A stretch of 64,000 nucleotides of DNA from Nonomuraea sediminis. Lineage in GTDB: Bacteria > Actinomycetota > Actinomycetes > Streptosporangiales > Streptosporangiaceae. The first letter of the stretch is position 1. Each line of letters opens with the position of its first letter. The DNA is taken from the NCBI RefSeq assembly GCF_018531495.1, contig NZ_JAHDTI010000023.1, positions 62,001 through 126,000 of the forward strand. The letters run 5' to 3'. The position numbers were made by a program, and so were the translations under genes. Under the pieces are notes generated by a model. The model worked only from the letters and a program-made list of their open reading frames with translations, ran no database searches and was not told where the DNA came from. Shown piece by piece: positions 42,213 to 51,692 of this stretch.

Positions 42213-42247
42213 GGCTTTCTCCCTTGAATAGTCGGTGGACACCGATG

Positions 42248-42853
42248 CTATCGCGGGTGAAACCCCAGCTTTGTCAGGTCCTCCCGGCTGCCGTGGAAGA
42301 TGTTCCGATCGAGAGGGCTGTGAGAGTACTGGTGGATGGTCCAGTCTCGCCACGGGCTGGGCACCACGGGCTCGCCGCGCGGCTTGTGGGGAGCGGCGAT
42401 CCACAGCGGGTACTCGCTCAGTCCCGCGCAGTTGCCCGCCCTGGCGAACGCTTCGAAGGTGTAGACGAAGGGCCGCACGCCCGCCTGGCGCTCGATGTGA
42501 CGGCACCAGCGACGGGCGTAGCGGGCGACCCGCTCGGGCGGCAGGCCGTCGTTGCGCTCCAGGTCGAGCGCCACGAGGTCGCCGCGGCGCAGCCCGCCCG
42601 CCGACCTGAGCGTGCTCAGGAAGTGGCGCGCGTGTTCGTGCGGATCGCCCTTGGGCCTGGCGAAGTGGTAGGCGCCGCAGACCAGCCAGCTCTCCCGCAT
42701 GCCCAGCCAGTTGCGGGCGAAGTACTTGTCGGTCCAGTGGCCGCCCTCGGTGGCCTTGGCGAAGGCGAAGTTCAGCCCCGCCTCGGCGTGACCCGCCCAG
42801 TCGACCGTGCCCTGCCAGTTGGATACGTCAATGCCATGCAGCACGCGCTTCAC
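42248..42853 (-). CDS. GH25 lysozyme-like muramidase
   Basis: 201 residues. GH25 features: HGIDVSNWQGTVDW at the N-terminus with D9, FAKATEGGHWTDKYF, GAYHFARPKGDPHEHARHF and the acidic pair D97/E99 in VALDLERND, near IHQYSHSPLDRN at the end. Such enzymes cut the N-acetylmuramic acid-N-acetylglucosamine bond of peptidoglycan. There is no signal peptide or wall-binding domain, so it is either cytoplasmic, phage-derived or exported by another route. No other phage genes are near. Confidence 0.88.
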   Translation of the reverse strand: MKRVLHGIDVSNWQGTVDWAGHAEAGLNFAFAKATEGGHWTDKYFARNWLGMRESWLVCGAYHFARPKGDPHEHARHFLSTLRSAGGLRRGDLVALDLERNDGLPPERVARYARRWCRHIERQAGVRPFVYTFEAFARAGNCAGLSEYPLWIAAPHKPRGEPVVPSPWRDWTIHQYSHSPLDRNIFHGSREDLTKLGFHPR

Positions 42854-42904
42854 CTTGCCGGAGTTTAGGAGAGGGGCCTCCCATCGGCCGGGCGCCGCGC
42901 CGAA

Positions 42905-43093
42905 TCAGCCCTTTCTGCCCTTCACGCCCAGTACGGCCAGCAGGACGCCCACCGCGGCGACTCCCAGCCCGATCCAGAACCACTGGCGTGCCCCGCTCAT
43001 GAAGCTGCCGCCCACGTAGCCGAGCCCCTGCAGCACCCACAGGCCGCCGACGAGCACGAGCACGCCGCCGACGACCGCCAGGGCGGTCCTCAC
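42905..43093 (-). CDS. Small two-span membrane protein
   Basis: 62 residues from GTG 43093 (VRTALAVVGGVLVLVGGLW), overlapping the stop of the preceding oxidoreductase gene as GTGA. Two hydrophobic helices (about residues 4-22 and 38-56) are separated by a Gly-rich turn (QGLGYVGGSFMSGARQW), and the chain ends in a basic KGRKG. This pattern is common in short actinobacterial membrane proteins of unknown function. Coupling to the oxidoreductase may be incidental. Confidence 0.75.
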   Translation of the reverse strand: MRTALAVVGGVLVLVGGLWVLQGLGYVGGSFMSGARQWFWIGLGVAAVGVLLAVLGVKGRKG

Positions 43094-43983
43094 GTCAACT
43101 CCTTGAGGAACTCCCTGGTGCGGTCGGCCTTGGAGTAGATCGAGCCGATGAAGTCGGTGACGCCGGCCTCGGCCAGTTCGTCCAGCTGGGCCCGCACGGA
43201 GGCCTCGTCGCCCACGATGGCCACGTCGCCGGGGCCCTCGGCGCCCTCCTTGTCGAGCATCGCCCGGTAGGAGGGCAGCCCGCCGTACACCTGGAAGACC
43301 TCGTTGGCGCGGGCGCGCGCGCCGGCGGGGTCGTCGGTGACGCAGATCGGCAGGCCGCAGACCACGCGCGGCTCGGGGCGGCCGGCCTGCTCGGCGGCCT
43401 CGCGGATCCTGGGCGCCACGTGCCCGGCGACCGTCTTGGGGCCGGTCATCCACAGGACGGTGCCGTCGGCCATGGCGCCGGCCAGCGTCAGCATCCGGGG
43501 CGCGAGCGCGGCGATCAGCACGGGCAGCCCGGCGCCGGGCGTGGTGAGCCCGATGTTGGCCTTGACCGTCTCGCCCTCGAACTTGACCTGCTCCCCGCGC
43601 ACCAGCGGCAGCAGGACCTCCAGGTACTCCTTCATGTGCCTGGCGGGGCGGTCGAAGCTGTAGCCGAACATGTGCTCGATGACGATCTTGTGGGACAGGC
43701 CGATGCCGAGCGCGAGGCGGCCGCCGAGCGCGGCGTTGGCGGTCATCGCCTGCTGGGCCAGCGCGGCCGGGTGGCGCGGGTAGGTGGGCACGACGGCCGT
43801 GCCGTACTCGATGCCGGGGATCTGTGTGCCGGCGGCGGCCAGCGCGGTGAGGGCGTCGAGGTGGAAGATGTTGGACAGCCACGCCGAGGCGAACCCGTCG
43901 GCGGCGGCGGCGGTGAGCTGCTCGCGCAGCGCGCCGATGGGGTCGTCCCCCTGGGGGACGTCGAGGAAGAGACCGACGCGCAT
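43090..43983 (-). CDS. LLM-class F420-dependent oxidoreductase
   Basis: 297-residue luciferase-like TIM barrel. Characteristic blocks are the N-terminal strand MRVGLFLDVPQGDDP, TAVVPTYPRHPAALAQQAMT, LGIGLSHKIVIEHMFGYSFD, HMKEYLEVLLPLVRGEQV, and ADGTVLWMTGPKTV. In actinomycetes this F420-type subgroup uses the deazaflavin cofactor F420 for hydride transfer; the substrate is unknown. It diverges from pgm with a 100-base gap and is followed by the small membrane protein. Confidence 0.87.
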   Translation of the reverse strand: MRVGLFLDVPQGDDPIGALREQLTAAAADGFASAWLSNIFHLDALTALAAAGTQIPGIEYGTAVVPTYPRHPAALAQQAMTANAALGGRLALGIGLSHKIVIEHMFGYSFDRPARHMKEYLEVLLPLVRGEQVKFEGETVKANIGLTTPGAGLPVLIAALAPRMLTLAGAMADGTVLWMTGPKTVAGHVAPRIREAAEQAGRPEPRVVCGLPICVTDDPAGARARANEVFQVYGGLPSYRAMLDKEGAEGPGDVAIVGDEASVRAQLDELAEAGVTDFIGSIYSKADRTREFLKELT

Positions 43984-44083
43984 CCGAACTCCATTCTGGT
44001 CGATGTGCGCAGTCTAGCCGCCGCGCTCTTCCCGCCGGCCTTCCTCCGGGGCTTCGACGCGGCGGATTTGTAAGCTTGGCCCC

Positions 44084-45694
44084 ATGAGTCACGAGCGCGC
44101 GGGACAGCCCGCCCAACCGTCGGATCTGGTCGACGTCGCCAGGCTGGTGACCGCGTACTACGCGCTTCATCCCGACCCCGGCTCGGCCGCCCAGCGGGTG
44201 TCCTTCGGGACCTCCGGGCATCGGGGTTCGTCGTTGGACACGGCCTTCAACGAGGACCACATCGTGGCCACCAGCCAGGCCATCTGCGAGTACCGCGCCT
44301 CCCAGGGGATCGGCGGGCCGCTGTTCCTGGGGATCGACCCGCACGCCCTGTCGGAGCCCGCCAGGGTCTCGGCGCTCGAGGTCTTCGCGGCCAACGACGT
44401 GTCCGTGCTGATCGACGCGCGTGACGGCTACACGCCCACGCCGTCGGTGTCGCACGCGATCCTCACCCACCCGGGTTCGGACGGGGTGGTGATCACGCCG
44501 TCGCACAACCCGCCATCCGACGGCGGCTTCAAGTACAACCCGCCCAACGGCGGTCCCGCCGACACCGACGTGACCTCGCGCATCCAGGACCGGGCCAACC
44601 AGCTGCTCGCCGACGGCCTCAAGGGAGTGCGCCGCGTGCCGTACTCCAGGGCCCTGAGTACGGCGGGCCGCTACGACTTCGTGGACGCCTACGTCTCCGA
44701 CCTGCCGTCGGTCATCGACCTCGACGCGATCCGGTCCGCCGGAGTGCACATCGGGGCCGATCCGCTCGGCGGCGCGAGCGTGGCCTACTGGCAGGAGATC
44801 GCCACGCGGCACCGGCTCGACCTCACGGTGGTCAATCCCCTGGTGGACCCCACCTGGCGGTTCATGACGCTGGACTGGGACGGCAAGATCCGGATGGACT
44901 GCTCGTCGCCGTACGCGATGGCCGGGCTCATCGCCGGTCGGGACGAATACGACATCTCCACCGGCAACGATGCGGACGCCGACAGGCACGGCATCGTCAC
45001 GCGTGACGGGCTGATGAACCCGAACCACTACCTGGCCGTGGCGATCTCCTACCTGTACGCCAACCGCCCCGCCTGGCCGGCGGGCGCCGGGGTCGGCAAG
45101 ACCATGGTCTCCAGCAGCGTCATCGACCGGGTCGCGGCCTCACTCGGGCGGGAGCTGTACGAGGTGCCGGTGGGCTTCAAGTGGTTCGTGGGCGGCCTGC
45201 TCGACGGCTCGCTCGGCTTCGGCGGCGAGGAGAGCGCCGGCGCCTCGTTCCTGCGCCGCGACGGCTCGCCCTGGTCCACGGACAAGGACGGCATCATCCT
45301 GGCGCTGCTGGCCTCGGAGATTCTCGCCGTGACCGGCAAGTCCCCCAGCGAGCACTACCGGGGTCTGACGGCCCGCTTCGGCGCGCCCGCCTACGCCCGG
45401 GTGGACGCCCCGGCGACCCGCGAGCAGAAGGCGGTCCTGGCCAAGCTGTCCGCCTCGCAGATCACCGCGTCGACGCTGGCGGGTGACCCGATCACCGACG
45501 TGCGGACCGCTGCCCCCGGCAACGGCGCCGGGCTGGGCGGCGTCAAGGTCTCCACCGCCGACGCCTGGTTCGCCGCCCGCCCCTCCGGCACGGAGGACGT
45601 CTACAAGATCTACGCCGAGTCCTTCAAGGGGCCCGACCACCTGGCCCTGGTCCAGGAGGAGGCCAGGGCCGTGGTCAACGCCGCGCTCTCCTGA
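44084..45694 (+). CDS. pgm: Phosphoglucomutase (alpha-D-glucose phosphate-specific)
   Basis: 536 residues, close to the usual ~545. The four domain landmarks are present: FGTSGHRGSSLDTAFNEDH in domain I, the phosphoserine loop VVITPSHNPPSDGGFKYN, the metal-binding loop STGNDADADRHGIV, the sugar-binding loop GGEESAGASFLRRDG, and the phosphate loop ARPSGTEDVYKIYAESF. It interconverts glucose 1-phosphate and glucose 6-phosphate, feeding glycogen, trehalose and cell-wall precursor synthesis. The stop lies 2 bases from the converging stop of the next gene. Confidence 0.96.
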   Translation: MSHERAGQPAQPSDLVDVARLVTAYYALHPDPGSAAQRVSFGTSGHRGSSLDTAFNEDHIVATSQAICEYRASQGIGGPLFLGIDPHALSEPARVSALEVFAANDVSVLIDARDGYTPTPSVSHAILTHPGSDGVVITPSHNPPSDGGFKYNPPNGGPADTDVTSRIQDRANQLLADGLKGVRRVPYSRALSTAGRYDFVDAYVSDLPSVIDLDAIRSAGVHIGADPLGGASVAYWQEIATRHRLDLTVVNPLVDPTWRFMTLDWDGKIRMDCSSPYAMAGLIAGRDEYDISTGNDADADRHGIVTRDGLMNPNHYLAVAISYLYANRPAWPAGAGVGKTMVSSSVIDRVAASLGRELYEVPVGFKWFVGGLLDGSLGFGGEESAGASFLRRDGSPWSTDKDGIILALLASEILAVTGKSPSEHYRGLTARFGAPAYARVDAPATREQKAVLAKLSASQITASTLAGDPITDVRTAAPGNGAGLGGVKVSTADAWFAARPSGTEDVYKIYAESFKGPDHLALVQEEARAVVNAALS

Positions 45695-45696
45695 CG

Positions 45697-47055
45697 TCAC
45701 ATCCTGCGCAGGAAGGCGGTCCACTGCTGCCAGAACAGGGAGCCGCTCGTGCTGACGAACGGCTCCCGCTGCAGCTTGAGGCGGTACAGCGTGTCGAAGA
45801 GCGCGTCACTGCCCTGCATGTTGCCGAAGCTCGGCCTGGTCACCAGGCCCACGTAGACCTTGACCGCGGTCGCGTGGCCCTTGGCCTCGGCGATGAACTG
45901 GAACAGCGACCAGCCCAGCGAGTAGTTGAACGAGCGGTACTTGTCATCGTAGAAGTGCTCGTTGTTGGGCAGGTCCGCGCGGAGCAGGCCCTTGGCCAGG
46001 CCGTCACGGATCACCCACCTGTCGGAGGCGGCCGGGGTCCCGCGGTTCTCGATGTAGCGGGCGAATCCCTCGACGGCCCAGCGGGGCGCGGACAGGCTCA
46101 GGGACTTGCTCTTGTCCCCGTTCACCGGGCCCAGTTCGATGTCGACTTCCTGCACCGCCGCGGAGATCGCGTGGGTGATCTCGTGCTTCATCACCAGCAG
46201 CGGGTTGTCCGACTTCAGGGCGGACTTCATGTTGACCACGATGCGGGAGCCCGCGTAGTGGCCCGTGACGTTGACCTTGTCGGCGTTGGCGCCGAGCAGG
46301 GGGATCTCCACACCCTCCGACCAGTTGGGCGTGCCCGCGCCGAACCACTTCTTGTAGCTGGCGGGCCTGCCGGTCAGGAACAGGGCGAAGCCGGCGGGCG
46401 CCGGGTTGCCCAGCCAGTCGCGGCGCACCTCGGCGCTGGCCCTGGCGGCGACCTTGGCGTAGGCGTCGAAGTCGGGCACCGACCCGTCCGTGGCCAGGAC
46501 CACGTCGCCCTTCTTGACCACGGTCAGCCGGGTCAGCTCCCACGGCGAGTCGTAGGTCAGCCCGTAGTCGTCGGTGACGGGCCCGACGTCGATCATCGTG
46601 TACTGCCCGTTCAGCATCGCGAACAGGTAGATGAAGTCGCTGGCGCTGCCGTCCCTGTCGACGCCGGCGAGCTTGGACACCAGGCGCACCTTGAAGCCGT
46701 CGGCGTCCTGCGGCAGCGTCTTCGCGTGGCGCTGGGGCTTGGCGACCAGCGGGCCGTCGGAGGGGCCGCTGGACAGCTGCAGCGTCTCCCACTGGAACTT
46801 GCGCAGGTTCTCGAACTGCAGCTTCTGGGCCGCCACGAGCGCGGCGTTGGAGGTGTCGACGCCGGCCAGCCAGGCCTGCTCGTCACCGGAGCGCAGCGCG
46901 GCGTTGCGGCGGTCGATGAAGCGCTTGACGTCGGCCTGCATGTCCGTGGCGTCGCGCGTCTTCTCCACCCCGGTCAGCCTGCCGGGCAGGCGGCACCCGC
47001 CCAGCAGGAACACCGAGCCGGTGAGCGTGATCAGGGCACGACGGCGTGTCAGCAC
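45697..47055 (-). CDS. Lipoprotein with HExxH zinc-metallopeptidase motif
   Basis: 452 residues from GTG 47055 with GGAGG 8 bases upstream. The N-terminus has RRR and a lipobox-type FLLGGC, indicating a lipoprotein, possibly Tat-dependent. Residues ~290-310 contain LLVMKHEITHAISAAV, with the zinc motif HEITH, and about 40 residues later RWAVEGFARYIENRG supplies the downstream Glu expected in gluzincin peptidases. The preceding ~200 residues form a NTF2- or SnoaL-like domain. Substrate is unknown. It diverges from the SARP gene by 250 bases. Confidence 0.78.
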   Translation of the reverse strand: MLTRRRALITLTGSVFLLGGCRLPGRLTGVEKTRDATDMQADVKRFIDRRNAALRSGDEQAWLAGVDTSNAALVAAQKLQFENLRKFQWETLQLSSGPSDGPLVAKPQRHAKTLPQDADGFKVRLVSKLAGVDRDGSASDFIYLFAMLNGQYTMIDVGPVTDDYGLTYDSPWELTRLTVVKKGDVVLATDGSVPDFDAYAKVAARASAEVRRDWLGNPAPAGFALFLTGRPASYKKWFGAGTPNWSEGVEIPLLGANADKVNVTGHYAGSRIVVNMKSALKSDNPLLVMKHEITHAISAAVQEVDIELGPVNGDKSKSLSLSAPRWAVEGFARYIENRGTPAASDRWVIRDGLAKGLLRADLPNNEHFYDDKYRSFNYSLGWSLFQFIAEAKGHATAVKVYVGLVTRPSFGNMQGSDALFDTLYRLKLQREPFVSTSGSLFWQQWTAFLRRM

Positions 47056-47305
47056 GTAGACCTTCCTCCAAGGACGCTGATGGTCGGGCAGCGGGTCATG
47101 CGGTGGCGATCTACGGCTGCGCTCGAACGACGAGAAGGCTAGCCGAGTGATCCACGACCGCACGCACCGGGTCGGGTGTTACGCATGCCACCCGACGGCG
47201 GCCGGCGATCCGAGACGGAACACCGCGCAAGGTTCGCGTATCCCCGCATAACGCGCGCATAGCGAGAAACGGTCATCTGTAACATCTGCCTCGCTGGAGG
47301 TGCAA

Positions 47306-50026
47306 ATGGAGTTCCGCGTGCTCGGACCGGTCGAGGTCCACGTCGACGGCCGGGCCGTGCCCGTTCCCGGTCCTCGGCGGCGGGCGCTGCTCGCGGCGCT
47401 GCTGCTCTCCCCCAACCGGCTGGTCACCGTGGACCGGCTGGTGGACGCGATCTGGGGAGAGGAGCCGCCGGCCTCGGCCGCGCCCAACCTGCGCCAGCAC
47501 GTGACCGCGTTACGCCGGGCGCTGGGGTCGCAGTCGTCGCGGATCTCCGGACAGCCTGGGCGCGGCTACCGGATCGAGGTCCGGCCGGGGGAACTCGATC
47601 TCGACGTCTTCACCGACCTGGTGGCCAGGGGCCTTCCTGGGCAGGCGCTCGCGGTGTGGCGGGGCGAGCCGCTGCAGGACCTCCCGCCGCATCCGGTCTT
47701 CACCTCGGCGGCCGCCCGGCTGGGCGAGCGCCGGCTCGCCGTACTGGAGGACTGGTTCGAGGCCAGGCTGGCCGCCGGCGAGCACGACGAGCTCCTTCCC
47801 GAGTTGCGCGCCCAGGTCGTCGAGCATCCGCTGCGCGAGCGCGCCTGGGCGCTGCTGATCCGCGCCCTGCACCAGGCCGGCAGGCAGGGCGACGCGCTGG
47901 CCGCCTACGCCCAGGCCCGCGGCGTCCTGGCGGACGAGCTCGGCGTCGATCCCGGCCCAGAACTCCAGGAACTGCACGCGCGCGTGCTCTCAGGGCCGGA
48001 GGTGACCTGGGTTCCCAGGCAGCTGCCGCCCGCCGCCGGCCACTTCACCGGCAGGGACGCGGCGCTGGCCTCGCTCGACCGGCTTGCCGGGGAGGGCTCG
48101 GCCGTCGTCATCGCGGTGATCGACGGCGGGGGCGGTGTGGGCAAGACCACGCTGGCCGTGCACTGGGCGCACCGGGCCCAGGCGCGCTTCCCCGACGGGC
48201 AGCTGTACGTGGACCTGCGCGGCTTCGACGCGACCTGGCCGGTCCTGGCTCCGGCCGATGCCGTACGCGGCTTCCTGGAGACCTTGGGCGTGCCCGCCGA
48301 GCGGATCCCCGCCACCCTGGAGGCGCGGACAGCGCTCTATCGCAGCCTGCTCGCCGATCGCCGGGTGCTCGTCGTGCTCGACAACGCCCGCGACGCCGAG
48401 CAGGTCAGGCCGCTGCTACCGGGCTCGCCCGGCTGCATGGCGCTGGTGACCAGCCGCAACCGGCTGCCGGGGCTGGTGGCGGCGCAGGGCGCGCACCCGC
48501 TGTCGCTGGACCTGCTGTCGGTCGACGAGTCCCGTGAGCTGCTCGCCCGCCGCCTGGGACGGGCCCGCGTCCAGGCCGAGCCGGACGCGGTCGAGGAGAT
48601 CATCGCCCGCTGCGCCCGGCTGCCGCTCGCGCTGGCGGTCATCGCCGCCCGTGCCGCAGGCCGGCCGGGCTTCCCGCTGGCCGCGCTGGCCGCCGAGCTG
48701 CGCGAAACCGCCGGCCTGCTCGACGCCTTCGACGGCGAGGACGTGGCCACCCAGGTACGGGCCGTGCTGTCCTGGTCCTACCGGGCGCTGGGCGAGGACG
48801 CCGCGCGGCTGTTCCGGCTGTTCGCCGTGCACCCGGGACCCGATCTGGGCCTGACAGCTGCGGCCTGCCTGGCCGGGGTCCCGCCGCGGCGGGCCCGGCT
48901 GCTGCTGGCCGAGCTGACCCGCGCCCACCTCGTCATCGAGCACGTGCCCGGCCGCTACACCTTCCACGACCTGCTGCGCGCCTACGCCACCGAACTGGTG
49001 GACGTCCGCGACCCGCTCGCCGAACGCCAGGCCGCGCTGCGCCGCCTGTTCGACCACTACCTCCATACGGCCTGCGCCGCCGCCCGGCTGCTGAGCCCGC
49101 ACCGGGAGCCCATCGCGCTGGCTCCGCCCGCGCCCGGCGTCACCCTGGAGGAGCCCGCGGGCCACCGGTGGGCGCTGTCCTGGTTCGCCGCCGAGGACGC
49201 CGTCCTGCTCGCCACCATCACGCGGGCCGCCGAGACGGGTCACGCCACCCACGCCTGGCAGCTGGAGTGGGCGGTCTCGCCGTACCTGGACCGTCGTGGG
49301 CGCTGGCACGAGCAGGTCGCCATCCAGAAGGCCACGCTGGCGGCCGTGCTGCAGGAGGGCGACCTGGCGGGGCAGGCGCACACCCACCGCAGCCTCGGCT
49401 GGACCTGCACGCGCCTCGACCGGCACGCCGACGCCCACGCGCACCTCAGGATCGCACTGAAGCTGTACGGCGAGCTCGGCGACCGCATGGGCCAGGCACA
49501 CACCCACGGCAACCTGTCGGGCGTACTGGAACGGCAGGGCCGCCCGCGTGACGCGCTCGGCCAGGCCCAGGCGGCGCTCGACCTCTACCGCGCCGCGGGG
49601 CACGCGGCGGGGCAGGCCAGGGCGCTCAACGCCGTCGGCTGGCTGCACGCCCTGCTCGGCGACCACGCCCAAGCCCTCGAACACTGCCAGGCGGCCCTCG
49701 CGCTGCACGAGGAGACCGGTGACAGGCACGGGCAGGCCACGACGTGGGACAGCCTGGGCTACGCCCATCACCACCTCGGCGCCCACCGGCGCGCCATCGC
49801 CTGCTACGAGCAGGCCCTCGACCTGTTCCGCGAGGGCGGCGACCGCTACAACGAGGCCGACACGCTCACCCACCTGGGCGACGCCCAGCACGCGGCGGGA
49901 AACCTCGCCGCCGCCCGCCAGGCCTGGCGCCACGCCCTCGACATCCTCCACGACCTCGACCACCCGTCCGCCGCGGCCATCCACGCCAAACTCCTCGCCC
50001 CACCCGAGCAGCACTCCCGCCCCTGA
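47306..50026 (+). CDS. AfsR/SARP-type transcriptional regulator
   Basis: 906 residues from ATG 47306 (CTGGAGG 5 bases upstream). Domains: OmpR-like winged helix (residues ~1-95, FRVLGPVEVHVDGRAV ... RLVDAIWGEEPP), bacterial activator BTAD helices (~98-243, ending LGVDPGPELQELHARVL), an NB-ARC ATPase with Walker A GGGGVGKTTLAVHWA and Walker B RRVLVVLDNARDAEQV, then C-terminal TPRs (~640-906; QAHTHRSLGWTC, DSLGYAHHHLGAHRRAI). This is the AfsR layout, typical of activators of secondary metabolism. The Leu at 47510-47512 in the DNA-binding domain is coded by TTA, suggesting bldA control. No biosynthetic cluster is visible beside it. Confidence 0.93.
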   Translation: MEFRVLGPVEVHVDGRAVPVPGPRRRALLAALLLSPNRLVTVDRLVDAIWGEEPPASAAPNLRQHVTALRRALGSQSSRISGQPGRGYRIEVRPGELDLDVFTDLVARGLPGQALAVWRGEPLQDLPPHPVFTSAAARLGERRLAVLEDWFEARLAAGEHDELLPELRAQVVEHPLRERAWALLIRALHQAGRQGDALAAYAQARGVLADELGVDPGPELQELHARVLSGPEVTWVPRQLPPAAGHFTGRDAALASLDRLAGEGSAVVIAVIDGGGGVGKTTLAVHWAHRAQARFPDGQLYVDLRGFDATWPVLAPADAVRGFLETLGVPAERIPATLEARTALYRSLLADRRVLVVLDNARDAEQVRPLLPGSPGCMALVTSRNRLPGLVAAQGAHPLSLDLLSVDESRELLARRLGRARVQAEPDAVEEIIARCARLPLALAVIAARAAGRPGFPLAALAAELRETAGLLDAFDGEDVATQVRAVLSWSYRALGEDAARLFRLFAVHPGPDLGLTAAACLAGVPPRRARLLLAELTRAHLVIEHVPGRYTFHDLLRAYATELVDVRDPLAERQAALRRLFDHYLHTACAAARLLSPHREPIALAPPAPGVTLEEPAGHRWALSWFAAEDAVLLATITRAAETGHATHAWQLEWAVSPYLDRRGRWHEQVAIQKATLAAVLQEGDLAGQAHTHRSLGWTCTRLDRHADAHAHLRIALKLYGELGDRMGQAHTHGNLSGVLERQGRPRDALGQAQAALDLYRAAGHAAGQARALNAVGWLHALLGDHAQALEHCQAALALHEETGDRHGQATTWDSLGYAHHHLGAHRRAIACYEQALDLFREGGDRYNEADTLTHLGDAQHAAGNLAAARQAWRHALDILHDLDHPSAAAIHAKLLAPPEQHSRP

Positions 50027-50142
50027 CCGCAGGTCACTCACCCGCCGCACCATCACCGACCGGTCCTCGGCCGAAAGCTCGGGAAACGCGCCGGGCCGTT
50101 TGCTACAAGACCGCAGGTGGGAGGGGGCGTAGCGTTTCGCGT

Positions 50143-50991
50143 ATGGGGGAGATGCGGATCGGGATCGGGTTGCCCGCGGCCGTGCCGGGGGCCGACGCGA
50201 GCAGGTTGGGGTGGTGGGCGGGTGAGAGTGAGCGGGCCGGGTTCGCGTCCGTCGGGGTGATCGATCGGCTGGTCTACGACAACGTGGAGCCGTTGACCGC
50301 GCTGGCCGCCGCGGCTGCGTGCACGGGGCGGGTCGAGCTCGTGACGACCGTGCTGAACGTCGGGTGGCGCAACAACCCGGTGCTGCTGGCCAAGCAGCTG
50401 GGGTCCGTGGAGCTGATCTCCGGGGGACGGCTGACGGCGGGGCTCGGGCTGGGCGGATGGCCCGAGGACTTCGTGGTCAGCCACGCCCCCCGTCCCCGCA
50501 AGGCGCTGTGGGAGGCGACGTTGCGGACGATGCGCGACGTGTGGGCGGGGAAGGTCAGCGGCGCGGGCGGGCCGATGACCGCGCTGCCCGAGGGACGGCC
50601 GGCCCTGATGTTCGGCGGCATGGTGCCCGCGGCGTTCCGGCGGGCGGCCGCGCACGGGCAGGGATGGGTGGCGCCGCTGTTCGGGCTGCAGCAGTTGCGC
50701 GAGGGAGTGCAGGCGATACGGCGGGCATGGGCCCACGCCGGCAGGGCCGGGCAGCCGCGGATCATGACCGGGCGGTATTTCAGCCTCGGGAAGGACCCGG
50801 ACGACTACATCCGCCACTACTACGGCGACGCCTACTTCGGGATGGTCAGGGCCGACACGCTGACCACGCCAGGGGAGCTCGCGGCCGAGCTGGCACGGCT
50901 GGAGGAGGCCGGCGCCACGGACGTGGTGCTGTATCCGACCTCGCCGGAACCGGATCAGATCGGACGGCTGGCCGAGGCGCTACCCGCCTGA
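50143..50991 (+). CDS. LLM-class oxidoreductase
   Basis: 282 residues from ATG 50143; ATG 50152 (MRIGIGLPAAVPG) is close behind and may be used instead. Luciferase-like barrel features are MRIGIGLPAAVPGADAS, SVGVIDRLVYDNVEPLTALA, RVELVTTVLNVGWRNNPVLLA and SGGRLTAGLGLGGWPEDF. It probably uses F420 or FMN for hydride transfer. The stop overlaps the converging end of the DUF2786 gene by 12 bases. It lies 116 bases after the SARP gene, which might control it. Confidence 0.85.
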   Translation: MGEMRIGIGLPAAVPGADASRLGWWAGESERAGFASVGVIDRLVYDNVEPLTALAAAAACTGRVELVTTVLNVGWRNNPVLLAKQLGSVELISGGRLTAGLGLGGWPEDFVVSHAPRPRKALWEATLRTMRDVWAGKVSGAGGPMTALPEGRPALMFGGMVPAAFRRAAAHGQGWVAPLFGLQQLREGVQAIRRAWAHAGRAGQPRIMTGRYFSLGKDPDDYIRHYYGDAYFGMVRADTLTTPGELAAELARLEEAGATDVVLYPTSPEPDQIGRLAEALPA

Positions 50992-51678
50992 CGGGCCGAG
51001 GACCGGCGTGAGAACCGGGTCGACGCCAGTGCGGCCGAGATCGGCCCGGCGCCCGGCTTCGACGCCGTCGCGGTAGCCGGTGCCGCTGGTGCGCGGGACG
51101 CTGACCCGGATCCGCGGGTACTGCTCGGCCACGGCCCGGTCCACCTCGGCGCCGCGGTCGGCCAGGACCAGGGCGGTGCCGGGTGCGGCCTCGGCGACGG
51201 CCGCCGACTCCGCCGCGCGCAGCAGCCGGTAGACCTCGTCGGTGAAGCCGAGCAGCCACGAGCGCCGGTAGGCGCGCACAGTGGTCACGGAGGGCGGCAG
51301 CCGTACCCGGGTGAGGCCCGCGGCCATCTGCAGCAGCAGCGAGGTGGCGAGCAGGTCGGCGCGCTCCAGGTCGGCGGCGAAGCCGAAGATGTGCACCCGC
51401 TGGCCGCCGTCGCCGCGCCCGATGAGCAGCGGGCGGCAGCGGACGGCCTGGGCGACGAGCGAGACGAGCCTGGCCTTCTCGCGCGCCCACGGGTTGGGCA
51501 GGGTGACGATCCGGTTGGCGGGGGCCCGCCGGAGGGGCTCGGCGTCGACCGACTCGATGCCGTACTTGGCCATGAGCGCGGAGGCCGCCGCCATGAAGGT
51601 GGCGCGCTCGTGCTCGTTGTCGGTGCGTTCGGCCTTGGCCAGCAGCTTCCTGACGCGATCGAGCGTGCGCTCCCTCAA
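50980..51678 (-). CDS. DUF2786-domain protein
   Basis: 232 residues from TTG 51678, chosen because GGGGAG precedes it, it lies 14 bases after the upstream stop, and the homologous region begins at once (LRERTLDRVRKLLAKAERTD). The DUF2786 block continues NEHERATFMAAASALMAKYGI. The middle (VHIFGFAADLERADLLATSL) and C-terminal parts (YRRSWLLGFTDEVYRLL, GYRDGVEAGRRADLG) are also seen in long DUF2786 proteins, which occur in phages and actinomycetes; function unknown. It pairs with the DUF2637-like gene. Confidence 0.82.
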   Translation of the reverse strand: MRERTLDRVRKLLAKAERTDNEHERATFMAAASALMAKYGIESVDAEPLRRAPANRIVTLPNPWAREKARLVSLVAQAVRCRPLLIGRGDGGQRVHIFGFAADLERADLLATSLLLQMAAGLTRVRLPPSVTTVRAYRRSWLLGFTDEVYRLLRAAESAAVAEAAPGTALVLADRGAEVDRAVAEQYPRIRVSVPRTSGTGYRDGVEAGRRADLGRTGVDPVLTPVLGPSGG

Positions 51679-51692
51679 CCGGCTCCCCGCCT

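Noticed and set aside
42213..42247. T-box or leader upstream of thrS
   Set aside because: Only 35 bases separate thrS from the upstream GH25 gene, too short for such an element.
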